Below are positions 25,282 through 33,901 of a stretch of DNA of 64,000 nt, one piece after another. How positions within the stretch are numbered: the first letter of the stretch is position 1; each line of letters starts with the position of its first letter. The stretch is from positions 1,240,001 through 1,304,000 of the forward strand of contig NZ_BMXY01000001.1 of NCBI RefSeq assembly GCF_014651995.1, read 5' to 3'. The notes beneath the pieces were generated by a model that was not told the DNA's origin, made no database searches, and saw nothing but the letters and a program-made list of their open reading frames with translations. The DNA is from Cognatilysobacter xinjiangensis. Its GTDB lineage: Bacteria > Pseudomonadota > Gammaproteobacteria > Xanthomonadales > Xanthomonadaceae. Both the position numbers and the translations under genes were made by a program.

Positions 25282-25304
25282 CGGGGCTTCCGGCCCCGTT
25301 TTTT
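25282..25304 (+). terminator. Intrinsic terminator without an upstream plus-strand gene
   Basis: Stem CGGGGC (25282-25287) with GCCCCG (25293-25298), loop TTCCG, then six T. It points along the plus strand, but the gene to its left (FKBP) is on the minus strand. It therefore ends either a small RNA or a leader of the enoyl-CoA hydratase gene that starts 30 bases later. Confidence 0.75.
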
Positions 25305-25333
25305 CCAAGTTGCCATTCATTCCCGGGCCCGCC

Positions 25334-26128
25334 ATGACCGCCAGCAGCAGTGCCTCGCCGGTGACCGTCGCCGACCGCGACGGCGTCCGCATCATCACCG
25401 TGAACCGGCCGGACAAGCTCAACGCGCTGAACGCCGCAACCCTCGACGCGCTCGATTCCGCCTTCGCCGAGGCGATTTCCGCGGCTTCCGTGCGTGCCAT
25501 CGTGCTGACCGGCGCCGGTCCCAAGGCCTTCGTTGCCGGCGCCGACATCGCCGAGATGAACACGCTGACGCCGGTGCAGGGCCGCGACTTCTCACTGCGC
25601 GGCCAGCGCATGATGCGCCGGGTCGAGAAAAGCCCGAAACCGGTCGTCGCGATGGTGAACGGCTTCGCACTCGGGGGTGGGCTGGAGCTCGCAATGTGCT
25701 GCCACCTGCGCATCGCGGCCGACACCGCGCGCGTGGGCCAGCCCGAGATCAACCTCGGCCTGATTCCCGGCTTCGGCGGCACGCAGCGCCTGCTGCGCCT
25801 CGCCGGCCGCGCGGCCACGCTGGAGCTGTGCCTGTTGGGCGCGCCGATCGACGCCGCGCGTGCGCGCGAACTCGGCATCGTCAACCGGGTCGTGCCGGCG
25901 GCGGAGCTGGAGGCGCAGACGATGGCGATCGCGCAGCAACTCGCCAATGCGGCGCCGCTGGCGCTGCGCGGCACGCTGGACTGCATCAACGTCGGCGGCG
26001 AATGCGGCATCGAGGAAGGCCTCGAATACGAAGCCGCGCAGTTCGGCCTGATGTTCTCGACGGAGGACATGCGCGAGGGTACATCGGCCTTCCTCGAGCG
26101 CCGCAAGCCGGCCTTTACCGGCGCGTGA
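25334..26128 (+). CDS. Enoyl-CoA hydratase
   Basis: A 264-residue crotonase. VNRPDKLNALN, FVAGADIAEM and NGFALGGGLELAM are classic. The two catalytic glutamates are present, one in GGGLE and one in VGQPEINLGLIPGFGGTQRL. It hydrates trans-2-enoyl-CoA, in fatty acid or amino acid breakdown. ATG 25334 is preferred over a TTG at 25310. A terminator-bearing leader precedes it, and its stop overlaps the next GTG as GTGA. Confidence 0.93.
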   Translation: MTASSSASPVTVADRDGVRIITVNRPDKLNALNAATLDALDSAFAEAISAASVRAIVLTGAGPKAFVAGADIAEMNTLTPVQGRDFSLRGQRMMRRVEKSPKPVVAMVNGFALGGGLELAMCCHLRIAADTARVGQPEINLGLIPGFGGTQRLLRLAGRAATLELCLLGAPIDAARARELGIVNRVVPAAELEAQTMAIAQQLANAAPLALRGTLDCINVGGECGIEEGLEYEAAQFGLMFSTEDMREGTSAFLERRKPAFTGA

Positions 26129-26484
26129 CCCCGACGCCCTGCCCCACGTGCGGTTGCGCCGCGGCCTCGGCGGCGCACGGCATCGCAGGGCTCCTGCTGT
26201 GCGACGACGTCGACGCGGCCATCGACGCCGGCCTTATGCAGGCGGAGCCGTGCGTGTCGTGTGCGCCGGCCTGCGCCGCGAAGTTGGTGGAGACGCGTGC
26301 CTCGCGGCTCGCCGCGCTCGCGGCACGTGAACGCTTCCGCCTGCGCTCGGCCCGGCTCGCACGTCGTGCCGCGCAGCGCGAGGCCGCGCGACGTGTGCCG
26401 GTCGCCCCGGGCCCGACGCCCGCGCTTCCACCGGCGGCCGCGGCAGCACTGCAGCGCGCGCTAGCCAAGGCGAAGCGCGACTGA
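26125..26484 (+). CDS. Hypothetical cysteine-rich small protein
   Basis: A 119-residue protein that I cannot assign to a family. It starts at GTG 26125, overlapping the hydratase stop, and ends at 26484, sharing one base with the nth start (TGATG). The N-terminus has CPTCGC (C6, C9, C11) and the middle has CVSCAPAC, resembling a metal-binding pair of knuckles. The C-terminal half is a long Arg/Ala-rich helix. Its tight packing on both sides supports it being a real gene. It could be a DNA- or RNA-binding zinc protein, but that is only a guess from composition. Confidence 0.65.
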   Translation: MTPTPCPTCGCAAASAAHGIAGLLLCDDVDAAIDAGLMQAEPCVSCAPACAAKLVETRASRLAALAARERFRLRSARLARRAAQREAARRVPVAPGPTPALPPAAAAALQRALAKAKRD

Positions 26485-27440
26485 TGGCGACGACGAAGAA
26501 TGCGGGCCGCACGTCATCCAGCGTGCGCAAGCTTGCGACCGCCGCAAAGAAGGCGCCAAACCGCGTGCGACGCACGCTGGTCGAGGCGGAGGGCGACACG
26601 AAGGCGCCAACAGGAAAGCGCGCACGGCCTCCGTCATCGGCGACGCCGGCTAAGCCGTCGAGACGCGCGCCAGCGGCCGGTACGGGCGGCGCACGGAAGG
26701 CGCCTGCGCGTCGTGCCGCGCCACCGGCGGACATGCCGCCGCCGCGCCGCCGTATGAAGCCGGCCGAGATCGACGCGATGTTCGAGCGCTTCAGCGCGGC
26801 CGATCCGGCGCCGACGACGGAACTCGAATTCTCGACGCCCTACGAGCTGCTGGTCGCCGTCGCGCTTTCCGCGCAGATGACCGACGTCGGCGTGAACAAG
26901 GCGACGCGGCGGCTGTTCCCCGTCGCCAATACGCCCGCGGCGATCGCCAGGCTCGGCGTCGAGGGCCTGTCGCCCTACATCAGCACGATCAACTTCCATC
27001 GCACCAAGGCCGCGAACGTCGTGGCGATGGCGAAGCAGTTGATCGAACGCCACGGCGGCGAGGTTCCGCGCGATCGCGAGTCGCTGGAAGCGCTGCCGGG
27101 CGTAGGCCGCAAGACCGCGAACGTGGTGCTCAACACCGCATTCGGCGAGCAGACGATGGCGGTAGACACGCACATATTCCGCGTATCCAACCGCACCGGC
27201 CTCGCGCCGGGCCGTGACGTGCGCGAGGTCGAGGACGGGCTGCTACGCCGGGTGCCGGAGCGATACCTGCAGCACGCGCACCACTGGATCCTTCTGCACG
27301 GCCGCTACGTCTGCAAGGCGCGCACGCCCGAATGCCCGCGCTGCATCGTGCGCGATCTCTGCCAGTACACAGCGAAGACGCCGGGTGCCTCGCCGCCTCT
27401 GGAAGTGCCGACGAAGCGCGCGCGAACCAACCGCGGCTGA
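26484..27440 (+). CDS. nth: Endonuclease III with basic N-terminal extension
   Basis: A 318-residue base-excision repair DNA glycosylase/AP lyase acting on oxidised pyrimidines. The helix-hairpin-helix LPGVGRKTANVV holds catalytic K210 and the downstream Asp is D228 in VDTHIFR. The iron-sulfur ligands follow the C-x6-C-x2-C-x5-C pattern (C277, C284, C287, C293). Typical Nth is about 211 residues; the first 90 or so residues here are Lys/Arg/Ala/Pro-rich and look disordered. ATGs at residues 84, 91 and 99 could give the classical form. The 5' ATG overlaps the previous stop, favouring the long form. Confidence 0.92.
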   Translation: MATTKNAGRTSSSVRKLATAAKKAPNRVRRTLVEAEGDTKAPTGKRARPPSSATPAKPSRRAPAAGTGGARKAPARRAAPPADMPPPRRRMKPAEIDAMFERFSAADPAPTTELEFSTPYELLVAVALSAQMTDVGVNKATRRLFPVANTPAAIARLGVEGLSPYISTINFHRTKAANVVAMAKQLIERHGGEVPRDRESLEALPGVGRKTANVVLNTAFGEQTMAVDTHIFRVSNRTGLAPGRDVREVEDGLLRRVPERYLQHAHHWILLHGRYVCKARTPECPRCIVRDLCQYTAKTPGASPPLEVPTKRARTNRG

Positions 27441-27462
27441 GCGTCATCCCGCGGACGCCGCG

Positions 27463-27496
27463 GTGTCACATTTACGCAAACTTCACGACCTAGGCT
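27463..27496 (+). promoter_or_regulatory. Candidate PhoB box and -10 of the phosphate porin gene
   Basis: GTGTCAC (27463-27469), ATTT, then a weak half-site ACGCAAA (27474-27480), 10 bases, then TAGGCT (27491-27496). The geometry equals that of the two pstS promoters, although the second half-site matches the CTGTCAT consensus poorly. Confidence 0.5.
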
Positions 27497-27526
27497 TCGC
27501 GGCGCTCCTCCTCTCCAGGACCCGCC

Positions 27527-28762
27527 ATGAAACCTTCCCGCAACACGCTCGCCGTCGCGCTGCTCGCGGCGCTCGCCGCGCCGGCCGCGCATGCCGAAGT
27601 CGCGATCGACGTCATCCATGATTCCGAGGTCTCGTTCGAAGGCCTGATCCAGGCCGACTACAACTGGTTCGACAGCGATGTCGCGAACCTCAACGGCGAC
27701 GTGCCGGATGGCCTCGACAGCGACCAGGAACTGCGTCGCGCCGAGATCGTGCTGAAGGGCAAGGGCCCGGGCAACGTCGACTGGGTGGTCGGCTACGACG
27801 CCAAGGCCGACAAGTGGCTGGACGTCAACGCCAAGTACAAGCTCGGCGGCGACTCGAACCATTACCTGCAGCTCGGCCAGTTCAAGCAGCCCAACAGCCT
27901 CGAAGAGCTGTCCTCGACCAAGAACAACGACTTCATCGCGAAGGCGTCGATCACCAACACCTTGGCGGTCGCGCGCCGCCTGGGCGGCGCGTACAGCTAT
28001 GGCACGAACGACTGGTCGCTGACCGCGAGCTACTTCGGCCGCGAGCTGACCCGCAACCTAGCGCACGGCAGTGGCTACGGCCTGCGCGGCACCTGGGCGC
28101 CGATCAACCAGGGCGGCAACGTCCTGCACCTCGGCGTGTCCTACGTGGACATGGACACCGATGCGGACACGGTGCGCCTGCGCGCGCGTCCGCTCGCGGA
28201 CCTCGCCGGCGTGCGGCTGGTCGACACCGGCTCGACCGGCATCCTCAACGCCGACCGCATGAGCGTGATCGGCCTGGAAGGCATGTATGCCACGGGCCCC
28301 TTCAAGCTGCAGGGCGAATACATGAAGGCGCAGGTCTACCGCTACGCGACGGGCGTCGCAACGCAGCCGGCCGATGCCTACGATGCCGATGGCTTCTACG
28401 TGCAGGGCGTGTGGAACCTGACCGGCGAGAAGTTCGGTTACAAGGCCGGCGTGCCGACCACGCCGCTTCCCGACAATCCGGGCTCGGGCATGTGGCAGCT
28501 CGCGCTGCGCTACGACCGCCTCGACCTCAACGACGGCTACCTCGCGCCGGGTGCGACCCCGACCGCGGCTCCGGTGGTGCGAGGCGTGCTCGGCGGCGAG
28601 CAGAGTTCGATCACCGCAGGCGTCAACTGGTACTGGCGCTCGAACTTCAAGTTCATGCTGAACTACGTCAAGGTCGACAGTAGCCGCTACATCTCCTCCG
28701 CGCGCGCGGACGTCGACGACGACCCGAGCATCGTCGAGGCGCGCGTGCAGTTCTACTGGTAA
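27527..28762 (+). CDS. Phosphate-selective porin (OprP/OprO family)
   Basis: A 411-residue outer-membrane beta-barrel with a signal peptide (NTLAVALLAALAAPAAHA). FEGLIQADYNWFDSD, RRAEIVLKGKGPGNVDWVVGYD and the terminal VEARVQFYW with C-terminal Trp are typical of OprP-like trimeric anion porins that take up phosphate or polyphosphate. It opens the phosphate locus and is followed by a strong terminator, so it is its own unit. A PhoB-like box upstream suggests induction in phosphate starvation. Confidence 0.9.
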   Translation: MKPSRNTLAVALLAALAAPAAHAEVAIDVIHDSEVSFEGLIQADYNWFDSDVANLNGDVPDGLDSDQELRRAEIVLKGKGPGNVDWVVGYDAKADKWLDVNAKYKLGGDSNHYLQLGQFKQPNSLEELSSTKNNDFIAKASITNTLAVARRLGGAYSYGTNDWSLTASYFGRELTRNLAHGSGYGLRGTWAPINQGGNVLHLGVSYVDMDTDADTVRLRARPLADLAGVRLVDTGSTGILNADRMSVIGLEGMYATGPFKLQGEYMKAQVYRYATGVATQPADAYDADGFYVQGVWNLTGEKFGYKAGVPTTPLPDNPGSGMWQLALRYDRLDLNDGYLAPGATPTAAPVVRGVLGGEQSSITAGVNWYWRSNFKFMLNYVKVDSSRYISSARADVDDDPSIVEARVQFYW

Positions 28763-28792
28763 TCCCCACGGTCACATCTCTCCAAGGTGGAA

Positions 28793-28824
28793 AGAGGCGC
28801 GGCTCCGGCTGCGCCTCTTTTTTT
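28793..28824 (+). terminator. Intrinsic terminator of the porin gene
   Basis: An 11-bp stem (28793-28803 with 28808-28818, one G-T), loop TCCG, followed by a T run. It insulates the porin from pstS1. Confidence 0.92.
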
Positions 28825-28830
28825 GTGCGC

Positions 28831-28886
28831 GTGTCACCGCCCTGTCATCGCCGCGACACCGCCGTGTCACCGCACGTCGATGGAAT
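28831..28886 (+). promoter_or_regulatory. PhoB box array and -10 of pstS1
   Basis: Four 7-nt half-sites repeat with exact 11-nt spacing: GTGTCAC (28831), CTGTCAT (28842), GCGACAC (28853) and GTGTCAC (28864), separated by CGCC each time. CTGTCAT is the perfect PhoB consensus. Ten bases after the last half-site is TGGAAT (28881-28886), a plausible -10. Two PhoB dimers could bind side by side. Confidence 0.85.
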
Positions 28887-28929
28887 GCGCGGCAGGCGGG
28901 TCGTTCCCGTCATCGACCAGGAGTCCATC

Positions 28930-29958
28930 GTGCTGAAGTCCATCTCCCTCTCCACGCGCGCCCGCGCGCTCGCGCTGTCCCTCGTCATCGCCAGCTTCGG
29001 CGCGCAGGCGGCGGACGTCACCGGCGCCGGCGCGTCCTTCATCTATCCCGTGATGTCGAAGTGGTCGGCCGACTACGCCAAGGCCACCGGCAAGAAGATC
29101 AACTACCAGTCGATCGGCTCGGGCGGCGGCATCGCGCAGGCCAAGGCGGGCACCGTCGACTTCGGCTCGACCGATGCGCCGCTCAAGCCCGAGGACCTCG
29201 CGAAGTCCGGCCTCATCCAGTTCCCGTCGGTGATCGGCGGCGTGGTGCCGGTCATCAACGTACCGGGCGTAGCCTCGGGTGCGATGAAGCTCGACGGTGA
29301 GGTTCTGGCGCGCATCTTCCTCGGCGAGATCACGATGTGGAACGACCCTGCCATCGTCGCCACGAATGGCGGGATCAAGCTGCCGGCGAAGAAGATCACC
29401 GTCGTACACCGCTCCGACGGCTCGGGCACCACCTTCAACTTCGTCAACTACCTTTCGAAGGTCAGCCCGTCCTGGAAGCAGAAGGTCGGCGAAGGCACCA
29501 TGGTGCAGTGGCCCACCGGCATCGGCGGCAAGGGCAACGAGGGCGTCGCCGCGTACGTGAAGCAGATTCAGGGCGGCATCGGCTACGTCGAGCTGTCGTA
29601 CGCGCTGCAGAACAAGATGGCCTACTCGCGCCTGAAGAACGCCGCCGGCAATTACGTGCTGCCGAGCGACGAGACCTTCGCCGCGGCGGCCGCGAGCGCC
29701 GACTGGGCCGGCACCAGGGACTTCCACCTGGTGATGACCAATGCGCCGGGCGCGAACGCTTGGCCGATCACCGCGACGAACTTCATCCTCATGTATCGCA
29801 ATCCCAAGAACGCCGCAGGCGCGAAGAACGCCAAGGACTTCTTCCGATGGGTGTACGCGAGCGGCGATGCGCAGGCGCGCACGCTCGACTACGTGCCACT
29901 GCCGGACGCGCTGGTGAAGCAGATCGAGGCGTACTGGGCCGCGAACACGAAGTACTGA
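28930..29958 (+). CDS. pstS: Phosphate ABC transporter substrate-binding protein, secreted form
   Basis: A 342-residue periplasmic phosphate-binding protein. The start is GTG 28930, supported by GGAG 6 nt upstream and by a signal peptide ending at GAQA. Ligand-binding segments TGAGASFIYP, SGSGGGIAQAKAG (phosphate loop) and SDGSGTTFNFVNYLS are clear. It is the first of two tandem pstS genes and lacks a lipobox, unlike the second. A terminator follows, so it can be made in excess over the permease. Confidence 0.95.
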   Translation: MLKSISLSTRARALALSLVIASFGAQAADVTGAGASFIYPVMSKWSADYAKATGKKINYQSIGSGGGIAQAKAGTVDFGSTDAPLKPEDLAKSGLIQFPSVIGGVVPVINVPGVASGAMKLDGEVLARIFLGEITMWNDPAIVATNGGIKLPAKKITVVHRSDGSGTTFNFVNYLSKVSPSWKQKVGEGTMVQWPTGIGGKGNEGVAAYVKQIQGGIGYVELSYALQNKMAYSRLKNAAGNYVLPSDETFAAAAASADWAGTRDFHLVMTNAPGANAWPITATNFILMYRNPKNAAGAKNAKDFFRWVYASGDAQARTLDYVPLPDALVKQIEAYWAANTKY

Positions 29959-29984
29959 TCACGTCGCTTCGCTGCCGGTTAACC

Positions 29985-30014
29985 GACGGGCCCTCCGGGG
30001 CCCGTCTTCGTTTC
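29985..30014 (+). terminator. Terminator between pstS1 and pstS2
   Basis: Perfect 9-bp stem GACGGGCCC/GGGCCCGTC (29985-29993 and 29998-30006), loop TCCG, then TTCGTTT. It separates the two binding-protein genes. Confidence 0.75.
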
Positions 30015-30047
30015 CACCGTCTGCCGTGGCAGTGGCTTTCGCGACGG

Positions 30048-30081
30048 CTGTAATCACCGTGTCACGGAAACATCATTTCAT
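30048..30081 (+). promoter_or_regulatory. PhoB box and -10 of pstS2-pstCAB-phoU
   Basis: CTGTAAT (30048-30054), CACC, GTGTCAC (30059-30065), 10 bases, TTTCAT (30076-30081). A further weak half-site ACATCAT starts at 30070, again 11 nt on. The arrangement matches that upstream of pstS1. Confidence 0.65.
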
Positions 30082-30122
30082 GGCGCCCACGGGCCGCGAG
30101 GTGCGGCCGACCGGAGTCGCAC

Positions 30123-31199
30123 ATGTCCGCTCTTCGCCTTGCAGGCCTTGCCCTCGCGCTCGCCGCCGCGCTGACCGCGTGCTCGGGCGGTTCGTCCACC
30201 GACGCGCCGCCGTCCGCCGCCACCGCCGCTTCCACCGGCAACGAGCGCGTGCAGGCAGAGATCACCGGTGCCGGCGCCACCTTCATCTACCCACTGCTGT
30301 CGAAGTGGTCCGCCGAGTACGCGCGCCAGACGGGCCACAAGATCAATTACCAGTCGATCGGCTCGGGCGGCGGCATCGCGCAGATCAAGGCCGGCACCGT
30401 CGACTTCGGTTCAAGCGACAAGCCGCTCGCGTCCGAAGAACTCGCGGCCGCGGGCCTCGGCCAGTTTCCGTCGGCCGTCGGCGGCGTGGTGCCGGTGATC
30501 AACCTTCCCGGCATCTCGGCGGGGCAGCTGAAGCTCACCGGCCCGCTGCTGGCCGACATCTACCTCGGCAAGGTGACGAGCTGGAACGACGCCGCGATCG
30601 CACGGCTCAATCCGGGCCTCTCGCTGCCGGCGTCGAAGATCAACGTGGTCAAGCGCTCCGACGGCTCGGGCACGACGTTCAACTTCGTCAATTACCTCTC
30701 GAAGGTCAGCCCCGAGTGGCAGTCGAAGGTCGGCGAAGGAACGTCGGTCAACTGGCCGCTGGGCATCGGTGGCAAGGGTAACGAAGGCGTCGCCGCGTAC
30801 GTGAAGCAGATCAAGGGCTCGATCGGGTACGTCGAGCTGGCCTATGCCGCCGAGAACGGCATGGCCCACGCGCAGATGCAGAACGCCGCCGGCCAGTGGG
30901 TTCAGCCGAGCATCGCGTCCTTCCAGGCCGCGGCCGCGACCGCCGACTGGAAGAACGCGCAGGACTTCAACCTCGTGATCACCAACGCGCCCGGCCCGCA
31001 GGCCTGGCCCATCGCCGCGACGAACTTCATCCTCATGTACAAGCAGCCGAAGGACCCGGCGCGCTCGAAGGCCGCACTGGACTTCTTCCGCTGGGCGCTC
31101 GAGAACGGCAGCGCGACCGCACAGTCGCTGAACTACGTGCCACTGCCGCCGGACGTCGTCGCGCAGGTCGAGCAGTACTGGTCGACGCAGTTCAAGTGA
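30123..31199 (+). CDS. pstS: Phosphate ABC transporter substrate-binding lipoprotein
   Basis: A 358-residue paralogue of the preceding pstS product. The N-terminus MSALRLAGLALALAAALTAC is a lipoprotein signal with lipobox LTAC and lipidated C20, followed by a 25-residue Ser/Ala/Pro linker. The phosphate-binding segments ITGAGATFIYP and SDGSGTTFNFVNYLS are retained. As a membrane-tethered form next to pstC it is the likely permease partner, while the first copy diffuses. It has its own PhoB-like box. Tandem secreted and lipidated PstS copies probably arose by duplication. Confidence 0.94.
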   Translation: MSALRLAGLALALAAALTACSGGSSTDAPPSAATAASTGNERVQAEITGAGATFIYPLLSKWSAEYARQTGHKINYQSIGSGGGIAQIKAGTVDFGSSDKPLASEELAAAGLGQFPSAVGGVVPVINLPGISAGQLKLTGPLLADIYLGKVTSWNDAAIARLNPGLSLPASKINVVKRSDGSGTTFNFVNYLSKVSPEWQSKVGEGTSVNWPLGIGGKGNEGVAAYVKQIKGSIGYVELAYAAENGMAHAQMQNAAGQWVQPSIASFQAAAATADWKNAQDFNLVITNAPGPQAWPIAATNFILMYKQPKDPARSKAALDFFRWALENGSATAQSLNYVPLPPDVVAQVEQYWSTQFK

Positions 31200-31236
31200 C
31201 GGGCATGCACGTCCACCGACCGACGCCGCCAACCGC

Positions 31237-32199
31237 ATGAGCGCCATTTCCGTTCCCGCCGTCGACACGGGCTCGCGCGACGCCGCGGCCGACCGCGGCT
31301 TCCGCTGGCTGGTCACCGCCGCCGGCATCTTTGTGCTCGTCGCGCTCGCCGCGGCCGCACTGTCGATGCTCTGGGGCGGGCGCGCCACCTTCGAGAAGTT
31401 CGGCCTGGGATTTTTCACCTCGCGTGCGTGGGATCCGGTCGCGCAGGATTTCGGCGCCCTGGTGCCGATCTACGGCACTGTCGTCACGGCACTGATCGCC
31501 ATGCTCATCGCGGTGCCGGTGAGCTTCGGCATCGCGATGTTCCTTACCGAGATCGCGCCGAAGTGGCTGCGCGGCCCGGTGGGCACGGCGATCGAGCTGC
31601 TCGCCGGCATTCCGTCGATCATCTACGGCATGTGGGGCCTGTTCGTGCTCGTGCCCTACCTCAGCGAGCACGTCTATCCGTGGATCGACGCGAACCTCGG
31701 CACGCTGCCGCTGGTCGGCACGCTGTTCGTCGGGCCGCCGCTGGGCCTGGGCATGCTGACCGCCGGGCTCGTGCTCGCGATCATGGTCATCCCGTTCATC
31801 GCATCCGTGATGCGCGAGGTGTTCCTGACGGTTCCGAACCGGCTGAAGGAATCGTCCTACGCGCTCGGCTCCACGCGCTGGGAGGTGGTCTGGGACGTCG
31901 TGCTGCCCTACACGCGCTCGGCGGTGATCGGCGGCATCTTCCTCGGCCTCGGGCGTGCGCTCGGCGAGACGATGGCCGTCACCTTCGTACTCGGCAACGC
32001 GCACGAGCTCACCGCGTCGCTTCTGATGCCGGGCAACTCGATCGCCGCGACCATTGCCAACGAGTTCGCGGAAGCCGATTCCGAGCAGTACCGCTCCGCG
32101 CTGATCGCGCTGGGCTTCGTGCTGTTCCTCGTCACCTTCGTGGTGCTCTCGGTGGCGCGTCTGATGCTGCGCCGCCTGTCCAAGCGGGAGGGGGCGTGA
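31237..32199 (+). CDS. pstC: Phosphate ABC transporter permease PstC
   Basis: A 320-residue inner-membrane permease with six predicted helices. The EAA-type coupling loop is seen as VPNRLKESSYALGSTRWEVVW, followed by GLGRALGETMAVTFVLGN. It pairs with PstA to form the channel. It starts 37 bases after pstS2 and its stop overlaps the pstA start (TGATG). Confidence 0.96.
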   Translation: MSAISVPAVDTGSRDAAADRGFRWLVTAAGIFVLVALAAAALSMLWGGRATFEKFGLGFFTSRAWDPVAQDFGALVPIYGTVVTALIAMLIAVPVSFGIAMFLTEIAPKWLRGPVGTAIELLAGIPSIIYGMWGLFVLVPYLSEHVYPWIDANLGTLPLVGTLFVGPPLGLGMLTAGLVLAIMVIPFIASVMREVFLTVPNRLKESSYALGSTRWEVVWDVVLPYTRSAVIGGIFLGLGRALGETMAVTFVLGNAHELTASLLMPGNSIAATIANEFAEADSEQYRSALIALGFVLFLVTFVVLSVARLMLRRLSKREGA

Positions 32200-33047
32200 T
32201 GCTGCCGCTGTACGGAATGCGCCGCGCGAAGAACCTCGTCGCGCAGGCGCTCGCGATCGTCGCCACCGCGTTCGGGCTGTTCTGGCTGGTGTGGATCCTG
32301 TGGACCACGCTGAGCAACGGCATCGCGTCGATCAACCCCGCGTTGTTCACGCAGATGACCCCTCCGCCCGGCGAAGAAGGCGGCCTGCTCAATGCCTTTC
32401 TCGGCAGCGCTTTGATGAGCCTGCTCGGCATCGCGATGGGCGCGCCGGTCGGTGTGCTGGCGGGCACCTACCTCGCCGAGTACTCCGCGCGCAGCCGCAT
32501 TGGCGACGTGATCCGGTTCGTGAACGACATCCTCCTGTCGGCGCCGTCGATCGTGCTCGGCTTGTTCGTCTACACGCTGGTCGTCGCGCAGATGGGCCAT
32601 TTCTCGGCGCTGGCCGGCGCGATCGCACTCGCCTTCATCGTGCTGCCCGTGGTGGTGCGGACGACCGACGAGATGCTGCGCCTCGTCCCCACGCAGATGC
32701 GCGAGGCCGCGCTCTCGCTGGGCATCCCGCAGTGGAAGGTGGTGGTGCAGGTGCTGTACCGCTCGTCGCTACCGGGCATCGTCACCGGCATCCTGCTCGC
32801 ACTCGCCCGAATTTCCGGCGAAACCGCGCCGCTGCTCTTTACCGCACTCAATAACCAGTACTGGTCGACCGACATCACCTCGCCGATGGCGAACGTGCCG
32901 GTGGTGATCTTCCAGTATGCGATGAGCCCATACGACGCCTGGCACTCGCTCGCCTGGGCCGGCGCCTTCGTGCTGATGCTGTTCGTGCTCGCGGTCAGCC
33001 TCGTCGCGCGCGCGATCGTCATGCGCAACCGGGTCGCCCACGACTGA
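32199..33047 (+). CDS. pstA: Phosphate ABC transporter permease PstA
   Basis: A 282-residue permease. The start ATG 32199 overlaps the pstC stop and begins [16 protein letters not shown]; longer in-frame upstream sequence is an out-of-frame reading of pstC. The coupling loop is [19 protein letters not shown] and [19 protein letters not shown] is the PstA signature. Its stop overlaps the pstB start in the same TGATG manner, so pstC-pstA-pstB are translationally coupled. Confidence 0.96.
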   Translation: MLPLYGMRRAKNLVAQALAIVATAFGLFWLVWILWTTLSNGIASINPALFTQMTPPPGEEGGLLNAFLGSALMSLLGIAMGAPVGVLAGTYLAEYSARSRIGDVIRFVNDILLSAPSIVLGLFVYTLVVAQMGHFSALAGAIALAFIVLPVVVRTTDEMLRLVPTQMREAALSLGIPQWKVVVQVLYRSSLPGIVTGILLALARISGETAPLLFTALNNQYWSTDITSPMANVPVVIFQYAMSPYDAWHSLAWAGAFVLMLFVLAVSLVARAIVMRNRVAHD

Positions 33048-33886
33048 TGAACGCCGCCCTCTTTCCGGACCCCGCGATGAACGACGCTCCTCGCCTCCAC
33101 CTGGAGACCCTCCACGCTGCGCCGGTCGCGTCCGCGCCGAAGCTCGCGGCGCGCGGCCTCGACTTCCACTACGACCGCTTCCACGCGGTGCGCGGCATCG
33201 ACCTCGACATCCCCGAAAAGCGCGTCACCGCGCTGATCGGCCCATCGGGCTGCGGCAAATCGACGCTGCTACGCGTGTTCAACCGAATCTATGCGCTTTA
33301 TCCGAAGCTCGTGGCGACCGGCGAAGTGCTGCTGGATGGGGAGAACATCCTCGACCCGCGCTATCCGCTCAATCGCCTGCGCAGCAAGGTGGGCATGGTG
33401 TTCCAGAAGCCGGTGCCGTTCCCGATGACGATCTTCGAGAACGTGGCCTACGGCATCCGCCACCACGAGCGCCTGTCGAAGGGCGAGATGAAGGACCGCG
33501 TCGAGCAGGCGCTGCACCAGGCCGCGCTCTGGGAAGAGGTCAAGGACAAGCTGGGGCAGAGCGCGCTTGGGCTTTCAGGCGGCCAGCAGCAACGCCTGTG
33601 CATCGCGCGCGCGGTGGCGCTGCGGCCCGACGTGCTGCTTCTCGACGAGCCGACCTCCGCGCTCGATCCGATCTCCACCAGCCGCATCGAGCAGCTCGTC
33701 GACGATCTCAAGCGCGACTTCACCATCGTGATCGTGACGCACAACATGCAGCAGGCCGCGCGCATCTCGGACTACACCGCCTTCATGTACCTCGGCGAGC
33801 TCGTCGAGCACGGCACTACCGAGACGATCTTCTCGAATCCCTCGAAGCAGCAGACCGAGGACTACATCACCGGCCGCTTCGGCTGA
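33047..33886 (+). CDS. pstB: Phosphate ABC transporter ATP-binding protein PstB
   Basis: A 279-residue ATPase energising phosphate import. Walker A is GPSGCGKST, the signature is [14 protein letters not shown], and Walker B is [33 protein letters not shown] is PstB-specific. ATG 33047 overlaps the pstA stop; ATG 33077 is a shorter alternative. Confidence 0.97.
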   Translation: MNAALFPDPAMNDAPRLHLETLHAAPVASAPKLAARGLDFHYDRFHAVRGIDLDIPEKRVTALIGPSGCGKSTLLRVFNRIYALYPKLVATGEVLLDGENILDPRYPLNRLRSKVGMVFQKPVPFPMTIFENVAYGIRHHERLSKGEMKDRVEQALHQAALWEEVKDKLGQSALGLSGGQQQRLCIARAVALRPDVLLLDEPTSALDPISTSRIEQLVDDLKRDFTIVIVTHNMQQAARISDYTAFMYLGELVEHGTTETIFSNPSKQQTEDYITGRFG

Positions 33887-33901
33887 GCCGCAGGACCCGC
33901 C

